From contig CAMOVV010000015.1 of the NCBI GenBank assembly GCA_946627685.1, positions 1-11,775 of the forward strand: DNA of 11,775 nt, written 5' to 3'. Below the pieces are notes generated by a model, which was not told the DNA's origin, ran no database searches, and saw only the letters and a list, made by a program, of their open reading frames with translations. Positions 1 through 6,387 of this stretch are shown here, piece after piece. This stretch comes from an uncultured Bacteroidales bacterium (GTDB lineage Bacteria; Bacteroidota; Bacteroidia; Bacteroidales; UBA932). Position 1 is the stretch's first letter. The number at the start of each line of letters is the position of its first letter. The position numbers and the translations under genes were made by a program.

Positions 1-1233
1 GGTGTACATTCCGGCCTGGCCTTCCTCGGTATGGTCGTACTTGCGGAGCCTGTAGCCGTCGGGAAGGGCCTTGTACAGATGGGAAATCTCCGAAGGCTGG
101 AAGACATAGGCCACGGCAGACTCCTCTCCTTCCGTCTCAAGCCTCCTCCTGGCTTCGCGGACAAGGGACGACTCCCGTCCGACTATGGATTCCCACTTGT
201 CGAGGAAGGGGCCGATGTTCGCCTTTATCTTTTCCTCGGTCCCGAATTCCTCCCCGAATGTATTCCTAAGGTAGGAAGCCCTCTGGCGGGCGTCCTTGGG
301 ACTGCCGGTGGAAATGTACCCGAACTCGGCCAGCATGATGGGTTTCTTGCTTATCTGCCATAGGGTACGGAGGAGTATCTCGAAAAGCCTGATGTCGGTG
401 AACCTGTCCTCGAAGCAACCGAGGTAGAGGTCGAGGGCCACGTAGTCGAAGTCATCGGCATATTTCTGCATGAGGTTGGGATACTTCCACATTCCCTCTT
501 CCGTGCATGCGATGTTGTAGCCGATGGGGACTCCGGCATTGCGGCAGATCTCGTGCATGGCCTTCATCTGGACATTCTGGTACTGTCCTATCTGCTCAAG
601 GGTGAGGGCGCCCTGCCATTTCTGCACGGTGAGTTCATTGGAAATCTGGAAACAGTTGACAAGCTTGTCCCCCGAGGTAAGGTCATTCGCATAATAGGTG
701 CTGAAGGCATCCACCATCCTGAGGAACCTGTCGCTGAAAGCGTCTGTGCCGCTGCGGAACATCTCCAGTTCCCCGATGACATTGAGCATGTCGTCGGGAT
801 AGGGAGTGACGGCCATGACCTTCAGGCCGTTTTCGCGGTAGAACCGGCATCTCTCCTTGAAGCCTTTGTACCATCTGGTCTCCACCAACCCCCCGTCGGG
901 TCCCGGGACAGGATTGCCGTCTGCATCCACTTCATACGGAGGGTCCCCGGGAAGGTCGATCCTGATCCAACCGATATTCGCCCCTTTCAGGAGGGACATG
1001 TTGTAGGGATCGTCATAAGGATGGCACACGCCGAGGGCCATTCCGCCCATGAGTTTCTTGAACTCATCCACGGACGGGTTGCTTTCCTTTTGGAAAAGTG
1101 ACCTGTAGGCTGCATCCACGACATTCCCCACCGGGTTCCTTTTTCCCCAGGTTTTCAGGCCCCAATGGATTCCGAATCCGACCAGGAGCAACGCAGCCAC
1201 GACAATGCACAGGATTTTTACCAGCTTTTTCAT
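1..1233 (-). CDS. Probable clan GH-A (TIM-barrel) glycoside hydrolase, membrane-anchored; 3' end outside window
   Basis: The reading frame is open for 411 codons from an ATG at 1233-1231 (MKKLVKILCIVVAALLLVGF) to the left edge, with no stop, so the C-terminus is missing. Residues 5-22 form one hydrophobic helix followed by charged residues (KTWGKR), with no lipobox; I infer an uncleaved anchor or signal peptide that places the enzyme in the periplasm. The body alternates strand-like and helical segments as in a TIM barrel. Two motifs resemble the clan GH-A catalytic pair: QISNEL with E200 as candidate acid/base (Asn-Glu after strand 4) and IMLAEFGYIS with E303 as candidate nucleophile (strand 7). 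A charged, helix-like stretch at residues 310-372 separates E303 from the next strand-like segment (AVAYVF, 373-378). I do not recognise the exact GH family. The gene is divergent from susC, shares its upstream region, and has its own likely promoter. Clan assignment is inference from two motifs; the existence of the gene is well supported. Confidence 0.8.
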   Translation of the reverse strand, partial: MKKLVKILCIVVAALLLVGFGIHWGLKTWGKRNPVGNVVDAAYRSLFQKESNPSVDEFKKLMGGMALGVCHPYDDPYNMSLLKGANIGWIRIDLPGDPPYEVDADGNPVPGPDGGLVETRWYKGFKERCRFYRENGLKVMAVTPYPDDMLNVIGELEMFRSGTDAFSDRFLRMVDAFSTYYANDLTSGDKLVNCFQISNELTVQKWQGALTLEQIGQYQNVQMKAMHEICRNAGVPIGYNIACTEEGMWKYPNLMQKYADDFDYVALDLYLGCFEDRFTDIRLFEILLRTLWQISKKPIMLAEFGYISTGSPKDARQRASYLRNTFGEEFGTEEKIKANIGPFLDKWESIVGRESSLVREARRRLETEGEESAVAYVFQPSEISHLYKALPDGYRLRKYDHTEEGQAGMYT

Positions 1234-1263
1234 TTTCAAGTTTGTTTCAAAATATCTATGCGA

Positions 1264-1279
1264 TGATTAAAAATAATCA
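1264..1279. repeat. Short inverted repeat overlapping the leftward promoter -7 element
   Basis: TGATTA-AAAA-TAATCA is a perfect 6-bp dyad with a 4-nt centre. It covers the predicted -7 box of the leftward promoter, where a repressor or activator could bind. AT-rich DNA produces such short dyads by chance, so the functional reading is weak. Confidence 0.35.
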
Positions 1280-1297
1280 GTTTTTATCTTTTTTCAA
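1268..1297 (-). promoter_or_regulatory. Bacteroides-type promoter for the leftward glycosidase gene
   Basis: Read on the minus strand, TTG (1297-1295) is followed after 19 nt by TATTTTTA (1275-1268). This fits the Bacteroidota consensus TTG-N19-21-TAnnTTTG at every constrained position but the last. Transcription would start near 1260, leaving a leader of roughly 25-30 nt before the ATG at 1233. The start site is predicted, not observed. Confidence 0.5.
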
Positions 1298-1308
1298 AAA
1301 AATTCGAC

Positions 1309-1329
1309 ATCCCGGCGCCGGCATGGGAT
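1309..1329. repeat. GC-rich palindrome inside the AT-rich divergent promoter region
   Basis: CCGGCGCCGG at 1312-1321 is a perfect 10-bp palindrome. It lies within an imperfect outer repeat in which ATCCC (1309-1313) is mirrored by GGGAT (1325-1329). It sits between the two predicted promoters, about 12 nt upstream of the leftward -33 element and about 40 nt upstream of the rightward one, a plausible place for an operator or activator site. There is no T-run directly after it, so it does not look like an intrinsic terminator. Function is unknown. Confidence 0.4.
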
Positions 1330-1368
1330 AGAATTGCTATTTAAAACGACAAAAATAAAAAAAAAGAG

Positions 1369-1399
1369 TTGTATCGTTTTAATTAATTTACTATATTAC
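1369..1399 (+). promoter_or_regulatory. Candidate promoter for the susCD operon
   Basis: TTG at 1369-1371, a 20-nt spacer, then TATATTAC at 1392-1399 approximates TTG-N19-21-TAnnTTTG, with the last two positions of the -7 box off consensus. The predicted start near 1406 gives a leader of about 60 nt before the susC ATG at 1468. A weak match is what one would expect of an activator-dependent PUL promoter, but other start sites in this AT-rich stretch are possible. Confidence 0.35.
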
Positions 1400-1420
1400 A
1401 GCCAGATTCTAAACCTGACC

Positions 1421-1440
1421 TACACTTTTATACACTTTAA
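1421..1440 (+). repeat. Tandem 10-bp direct repeat in the susC leader
   Basis: TACACTTTTA is followed immediately by TACACTTTAA, two copies that differ at one position, 27 nt before the susC start codon. One helical turn per copy would suit a dimeric or tandem DNA-binding protein, or it may simply be low-complexity leader sequence. Only two copies are present. Confidence 0.4.
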
Positions 1441-1467
1441 CCAATATTCTCACTAAACTTACCCGTA

Positions 1468-4400
1468 ATGTTTAAAAAAATCATTGGAACAAGTCTCCTC
1501 GGCCTCATGATCGCGGCCGGGACGATTGTATTCCCCGCGAGCACGCTGTCCGCAGGGAATGCGCCTTCCACCCAGGAACCCCAGAGGTCCAGAACCGTAA
1601 GGGGAACGGTGACCGATGAGAACGGGGCCCCCGTACCGGGAGCCGGCATCGTTGTGGTCGGCACCAATGTCGGCACGAACACCGACATGGATGGAAACTT
1701 CACCATCGATGTGCCTCAGGGCGCAAAGATCGAGATCTCATTCATCGGATACCTCACCCAACAGGTATCCCCCTCTTCTTCGACAGTCAACATCCAGCTG
1801 TCACCGGATGTGGAAGCACTTGAAGAAGCTATCGCCATCGGTTACGGTACCGTCAAAAAGAGCGACCTCACAGGCGCCGTGGCCACCGTAGCCGCCAAAG
1901 ACTTCATCAACCAGCCAGCAAGCACCTATGTGAGCGTCCTGGCGGGAAAAGTATCCGGACTTACCGTGCGCAGGACCAACGGAAGCGCAGGCCGCAGCAG
2001 CACGATCCGAGTCAGGGGTACGAACTCCATCAAGGGAGGGAACGACCCCCTCATCGTGGTTGACGGCAACTACGGAGGCATGCCTGACGCAAACGACATC
2101 GTGAGTATCGAGGTTCTGAAGGACGCCTCAGCTACGGCGATCTACGGATCCCGCGGAGCCAACGGCGTCATCCTCGTTACCACCAAGAGGGGACGGACAG
2201 GGAAGCCTACCGTAAACCTCTACTCAGACGTATCCGTTGACAAGATCATCAACAGGTACGACATGCTCAACTCCTATGACTTCGCCAAGCTGAACTCGGA
2301 GGCTGGGTTCTACACCTGGACAGATGAAGAACTGAACACCTTCAAGAACGGCCCGACCACCAACTGGCAGGACGAAATCTTCCGCACCGCGGTGTCACAG
2401 AACCACAAAGTCGCCATCTCCGGAGGAAGCGACCGCGTGAGGTACTACCTTTCCCCCTATTGGAACAAGAGGAACGGAACCCTTAGGAACAACTGGTCCG
2501 AGGGGTATGGCATCAGCGGTAAACTCGACCTTGACCTCAGTGACCGGGTCACCCTCCAGACAGAGCTTAATGTAGGCCACGGAGAAAGCCAGAACGCCAC
2601 CTTCTCGGACAGCAACTACACCTCCCTGCCGATCACCGCCCTTCTCTGGGCACCGATCGAACCCGTCATCGACCCCGTCACGGGGCATTACTCCTCAAAC
2701 GGAAAAGGAACCGGCACCCTCCTCAACCCTGTCCTTCTGACAACCAACGATGACCGCAACTACTCAAACTCCGGGAGCGCCATCTTCAACCTGAAGGTCA
2801 ATATCCTGGACGGCCTCGACTTCAACGGCAAGTTCTCCATGTCGCAAAGCAACGGCTGGCACAACGAATACCAGAGTTCGGAAAGGAACAACGGGACCAG
2901 CGCCATTGCCGGCAAGAGTTCAAGTAACTCAAAAAGCTGGTTGCTCAATGGGTATCTCACCTATACAAAGACCTTTGCGGACGTGCATAACTTCCAGGCA
3001 ATGGCCGGTTTCGAGGAGACCCGTTCTTCCGGGGAATCCCTGAGCGGGAATGCGCAGAACCTGCCCATCGAGAGCTTCAAGTGGAACAACCTCGGCCTTT
3101 CCGCCCCGATGATATCCGTGGGCTCAGGCTATTGGAACTCCGCGATGCGTTCCTTCTTCGGACGAGTCAATTACAATTATGCCAACCGCTATTACCTGAC
3201 TGCCAACTTCCGCGCCGACGGTTCCTCAAAGTTCCGCGACGGCAAGAAATTCGGCTATTTCCCTTCCTTCTCGCTCGCCTGGAACGTAGCCAATGAGCCG
3301 TTCATGCAGGATCAGGAGCTGGTTTCCACCCTGAAGATCAGGGGAGGATGGGGAAAGACCGGCAACCAGGCCGTGGGCAACTATGCCACCTACACCTCCG
3401 CCAGGGGCAAGGACATGACCTGGGGAACCGGGAGCATCGTGGCGGCCTACATGGACCAGGCCGGATCCGACCTCAACCTTACCTGGGAGACCACCGCACA
3501 GACAGATATCGGAGTTGACCTCGGACTCTGGGACGACCGTCTCGGATTCACCTTCGACTGGTACAAGAAAAACACCACCGACCTGCTCGCAGGAGTGAAC
3601 GTTCCCGGCTATTCGGGAGGCGACAAGGAATACGGACGCACCGAAATCACCACCAACGTGGGTTCAATGATGAACAGGGGCTGGGAAATCGGTATCCGCT
3701 ACAACGTCATCCGGACCAGGGACTGGAACTGGGACATGAACCTCAACCTGGCGCGCAACGTCAACAAGGTGACAAACATCGGAGAGAACGACATCATCTA
3801 CGGTGACACCTTCCGCGGAACCGGAAAGATTTCTCCTTTCGTGATTATGGAGGGAGAAGCCCTCGGTGCGATAAGGGGTCTCCACTACCTGGGCATCTGG
3901 CAGGAGAGCGAGTCCGCAGAGGCCGCCCTTTACGGCCAGTATCCCGGAGACTACAAGTACTATGACAAGGACGGAGACCATTCCTACGACCCCGACGACT
4001 ACGAGATTATCGGCAAGTCCAACCCCGATCTTTCGCTAGGTTTCAACAACACCGTGACATGGAAGAACTTCACGATGAATATCCTCTTTGATGCGGTATT
4101 CGGACGCGACGTCCTCAACTATACGTACATGATGATCAACGAGCGTCAGGAAGGATGGTACACAGCCGCGACCTCGAAGAACCGCTGGACTCCTTCCAAA
4201 CCCAATGCTGAATTCTGCAAGGCCGGCAGCAATTCCGCCCAGGTGCAGATGCTCTCCGACCACTATATGCAGGATGCAAGCTACATCAAGCTGCGCAACC
4301 TCAGCCTGGCCTACAGGATACCCAGAAAGGTCTTCAAGTGGGCTGACGTCCAGGTTTCCGTGAGCGGACAGAACTTCCTGACCATCACGAAATACAAGGG

Positions 4401-4515
4401 CTACGATCCTGAGGTCAACTCCAACAGCGACGGCAATGACGTTTCCGCCGGCTGCGACTACTACGCCTATCCGCTCCCGGCATCCCTCTCATTCGGTCTG
4501 ACCATAACTTATTAA
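1468..4515 (+). CDS. susC: SusC/RagA-family TonB-linked outer-membrane glycan transporter
   Basis: A 1015-residue outer-membrane beta-barrel that works with the SusD lipoprotein to import oligosaccharides using TonB energy. Residues 1-29 are a Sec signal peptide (MFKKIIG..., hydrophobic core, LSAG). Residues about 43-112 form the carboxypeptidase-D-regulatory-like beta-sandwich typical of SusC proteins (VRGTVTDENGAPVPGA through GYLTQQV). The SusC signature follows (AIGYGTVKKSDLTGAV, 122-138), then the plug domain with VSIEVLKDASATAIYGSRGA (212-231) and GVILVTTKRG. The rest is barrel, ending in the aromatic-terminated strand SLSFGLTITY. Length is normal for the family. No STN domain precedes the plug, so direct control by a FecR-type anti-sigma factor is unlikely. 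susD follows after 34 nt. The symbol names the family; it does not mean starch is the substrate. Confidence 0.97.
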   Translation: MFKKIIGTSLLGLMIAAGTIVFPASTLSAGNAPSTQEPQRSRTVRGTVTDENGAPVPGAGIVVVGTNVGTNTDMDGNFTIDVPQGAKIEISFIGYLTQQVSPSSSTVNIQLSPDVEALEEAIAIGYGTVKKSDLTGAVATVAAKDFINQPASTYVSVLAGKVSGLTVRRTNGSAGRSSTIRVRGTNSIKGGNDPLIVVDGNYGGMPDANDIVSIEVLKDASATAIYGSRGANGVILVTTKRGRTGKPTVNLYSDVSVDKIINRYDMLNSYDFAKLNSEAGFYTWTDEELNTFKNGPTTNWQDEIFRTAVSQNHKVAISGGSDRVRYYLSPYWNKRNGTLRNNWSEGYGISGKLDLDLSDRVTLQTELNVGHGESQNATFSDSNYTSLPITALLWAPIEPVIDPVTGHYSSNGKGTGTLLNPVLLTTNDDRNYSNSGSAIFNLKVNILDGLDFNGKFSMSQSNGWHNEYQSSERNNGTSAIAGKSSSNSKSWLLNGYLTYTKTFADVHNFQAMAGFEETRSSGESLSGNAQNLPIESFKWNNLGLSAPMISVGSGYWNSAMRSFFGRVNYNYANRYYLTANFRADGSSKFRDGKKFGYFPSFSLAWNVANEPFMQDQELVSTLKIRGGWGKTGNQAVGNYATYTSARGKDMTWGTGSIVAAYMDQAGSDLNLTWETTAQTDIGVDLGLWDDRLGFTFDWYKKNTTDLLAGVNVPGYSGGDKEYGRTEITTNVGSMMNRGWEIGIRYNVIRTRDWNWDMNLNLARNVNKVTNIGENDIIYGDTFRGTGKISPFVIMEGEALGAIRGLHYLGIWQESESAEAALYGQYPGDYKYYDKDGDHSYDPDDYEIIGKSNPDLSLGFNNTVTWKNFTMNILFDAVFGRDVLNYTYMMINERQEGWYTAATSKNRWTPSKPNAEFCKAGSNSAQVQMLSDHYMQDASYIKLRNLSLAYRIPRKVFKWADVQVSVSGQNFLTITKYKGYDPEVNSNSDGNDVSAGCDYYAYPLPASLSFGLTITY

Positions 4516-4549
4516 TTTCCAGGTATTGACCACTAAATAGAACAAGAGT

Positions 4550-6253
4550 ATGAAAAAGATTATAACCTCTTCGATATGCGTGGCGGCACTTGCTCTCCTC
4601 TTCTCCTGTACCGGGAACAACGAGTTCCTCAAGGAAGATCCAAGGGGAATGGTCACCACGGAGAATCTCATGAGCAACACTGACAACATGCAGCTCATGA
4701 TAAACGGACTCTACTGGATCTGGCAGAGAGCCATGACCCGTCCTTATGAAAGTCCCGAATGCAAACAGAACAGCTCGGACGACAGGCTCGGACTCCCCCC
4801 TGTGAGGGAAGAGGACGGACAGTGCGAGACGAATTCACCGATCTCCGCGGCCGGCGACGGATACATCACAAAGGGATGGGAAAGGTGCTGGAACGTGATA
4901 AACCAAGCCAACTCCATCATCAACAACGCCATAGAAGACGATGGAGGAGACAACACGAAGCTCCATGAGCTTGTGGGCCAGGCCCATTTCATAAGGGCAT
5001 ACACCTACCTCTATCTCGTACGCTACTTCAACAATATCCCGCTGGTAACTACGGCCTACGACCCCGACAAAGACAGGAGCCTGACCGTTTCCCCTTCCTC
5101 GGATGTTTACGGACTCATCGTAGACGACCTCAAGAAAGCGGAGGAATGGCTGCCGCTGAAATATGACAATCCTCTCCTTTCCAACGGAGGAAGCGTTACA
5201 CGCGCTGCCGCAAAGGCCCTCCTCGCAAAAGTTTACCTCCAGAGGGCGGGTTTCCCCTGCAACGGCGGGAATGCCGACTACAGACTGGCGATGGACAAGG
5301 CAAAAGAGGTCATCGACAATGCCGGGACATACGGCCTGGGCCTCTATGACCACTACTACCAGATCTGGGATCCCTACTGGAAACCCAATACGCATCAGGG
5401 GAAGGAGGAAGTCCTTCTCTTCATTGCCTGCGACGGCACCGACGACGGATATTCCGTACGCTCCCCGAATCCCAGCCGCCCTGCCGACGACCCCTTCAAC
5501 GGATGGTACCTGTTCCAGTCCGAACTCTACTTCTTCATCTACTTCCCTGAAGGGGAACGCAAGGATTTCACATTCGTAACCGATTTCTACTATACAGAAG
5601 GCGGAGAGGTGAAACACAAGACCTGGCAGGAACTCCAGATCGGCCACCCGATGTACCGGAAATGGTGGGCGGACGACCTCACTGAAGGATGGACCTGGGA
5701 CGAAAAAGGCCCCGGTGGAAACTGGCTGAACAACATGAACGCCTGCGCCACCTGGTATAACGGCCGCGACATAATCATGCTGCGCTATGCCGACGTCCTG
5801 CTCACCTACGCCGAGGCGCAGTGCCGTGTGGACGGCTCGCCCAATGCCATGGCATACGACTGCCTCAACCAGGTCCGCAACCGCGCCAAGGCCGGCGTAG
5901 GCACGACATCCGAAAGCCTTTCCGGCCTGACAGCGGAGCAGTTCCTGGATGCAGTGGTATGGGAGAGGGCCTATGAGTTCGCCGGAGGAGAATTCGAGAG
6001 CCGCTGGTTCGACCTGATCAGGCTCGAACTTGTGGAGAAGGCCACCACCACGGCGGATTCAGCAGGTCCGATGATGCCCTATCCCCCGTCGATGTCAAAA
6101 GGCTGGAGGTATGAGCCGTCAGACTTAATACCTGCCCTGTCAATGCTTGAGCTGCAGAGACCCTATACCAAGCACGACTACTTCCTGGATATCCCCACGA
6201 GCGACGCCACCTTGAACCCCAACCTCAAGGACAACAACGCCAATCTGAGGTAA
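4550..6253 (+). CDS. susD: SusD/RagB-family outer-membrane glycan-binding lipoprotein
   Basis: A 567-residue surface lipoprotein that captures the glycan and closes as a lid over its SusC partner. MKKIITSSICVAALALLFSC is a lipoprotein signal peptide with the lipidated Cys at residue 20. The N-terminal SusD-like segment (NEFLKEDPRG, then INGLYWIWQ) leads into the helical repeat core (HFIRAYTYLYLVRYFNNIPLV; AAKALLAKVYLQRAG). The C-terminal RagB/SusD domain shows ADVLLTYAEAQ and WERAYEFAGGEFESRWFDLIR (about 471-491), and the family-typical tail IPTSDATLNPNLKDN. Length is usual. A tryptophan/tyrosine-rich stretch (about 360-403, WWADDLTEGWTWDEKGPGGNW) could contribute to ligand binding, which is inference. 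It is cotranscribed with susC, and a terminator follows 27 nt after its stop codon. Confidence 0.97.
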   Translation: MKKIITSSICVAALALLFSCTGNNEFLKEDPRGMVTTENLMSNTDNMQLMINGLYWIWQRAMTRPYESPECKQNSSDDRLGLPPVREEDGQCETNSPISAAGDGYITKGWERCWNVINQANSIINNAIEDDGGDNTKLHELVGQAHFIRAYTYLYLVRYFNNIPLVTTAYDPDKDRSLTVSPSSDVYGLIVDDLKKAEEWLPLKYDNPLLSNGGSVTRAAAKALLAKVYLQRAGFPCNGGNADYRLAMDKAKEVIDNAGTYGLGLYDHYYQIWDPYWKPNTHQGKEEVLLFIACDGTDDGYSVRSPNPSRPADDPFNGWYLFQSELYFFIYFPEGERKDFTFVTDFYYTEGGEVKHKTWQELQIGHPMYRKWWADDLTEGWTWDEKGPGGNWLNNMNACATWYNGRDIIMLRYADVLLTYAEAQCRVDGSPNAMAYDCLNQVRNRAKAGVGTTSESLSGLTAEQFLDAVVWERAYEFAGGEFESRWFDLIRLELVEKATTTADSAGPMMPYPPSMSKGWRYEPSDLIPALSMLELQRPYTKHDYFLDIPTSDATLNPNLKDNNANLR

Positions 6254-6280
6254 ATACAGACACATCTTCAGAAACTATTT

Positions 6281-6312
6281 GCGGCGGGGCTTTCGGGTCC
6301 CGTCGCTTTTTT
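6281..6312 (+). terminator. Rho-independent terminator after susD
   Basis: GCGGCGGGGC (6281-6290) pairs with GTCCCGTCGC (6297-6306) in a 10-bp, GC-rich stem with two G-U pairs and a 6-nt loop TTTCGG. It is followed at once by six T residues. This is a textbook intrinsic terminator. It should stop or strongly reduce susCD transcription before the rhamnosidase gene. Confidence 0.88.
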
Positions 6313-6339
6313 GTGTAAAATATTATTGCTATATTTATG
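6311..6339 (+). promoter_or_regulatory. Possible promoter for the GH78-GH92 gene group
   Basis: TTG at 6311-6313, within the terminator T-tract, is followed after 18 nt by TATTTATG (6332-6339), which has one mismatch to TAnnTTTG. The spacer is one shorter than the usual 19-21. A second partial match, the TTTG at 6341-6344, lies just downstream. The predicted start is near 6346, 40 nt before the preferred ATG at 6388. A terminator just upstream makes a new promoter here reasonable, but read-through could also feed these genes. Confidence 0.35.
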
Positions 6340-6387
6340 CTTTGAACGTGACTTAACCCGATATTGCTCCGTAAAACCCACAGCCAG

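Larger units (their letters stand above)
1234..1467. other. Divergent intergenic promoter region between the GH-A-like gene and susC
   Basis: This is the longest stretch without a gene. It is strongly AT-rich in contrast to the coding sequence around it, apart from a short GC-rich island at about 1306-1327. It must carry the start signals for both the leftward and the rightward genes. Within it I see one good Bacteroides-type promoter on each strand, a small dyad, a GC-rich palindrome and a tandem decamer repeat, each listed separately. No open reading frame of convincing quality and no tRNA- or riboswitch-like fold was recognised. Confidence 0.8.

Noticed and set aside
553..1101. 182-codon plus-strand open frame in the left part of the window
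   Set aside because: It lies antisense to the leftward glycosidase, whose frame has a proper start, signal anchor and catalytic-like motifs. The plus-strand product has no recognisable domain or start context.
1309..1329. GC-rich palindrome as an intrinsic terminator
   Set aside because: No T-run follows directly on the plus strand, and no gene ends into it: both neighbouring genes are transcribed away from this point. On the minus strand a T-run does follow about 10 nt later, but there is no upstream gene on that strand to terminate.
1421..1440. Tandem decamers as a CRISPR or phase-variation repeat
   Set aside because: There are only two short, directly adjacent copies, with no spacers and no invertible-element inverted repeats nearby.
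4835..5647. 270-codon minus-strand open frame
   Set aside because: It lies antisense inside susD, which has full family motifs through this stretch, and its product resembles no protein.
6364..6387. Upstream TTG as the start of the GH78 gene
   Set aside because: It adds eight residues (MLRKTHSQ) before a normal MKER signal-peptide start and would sit about 18 nt from the predicted transcript start. ATG at 6388 is more ordinary, although TTG cannot be excluded.
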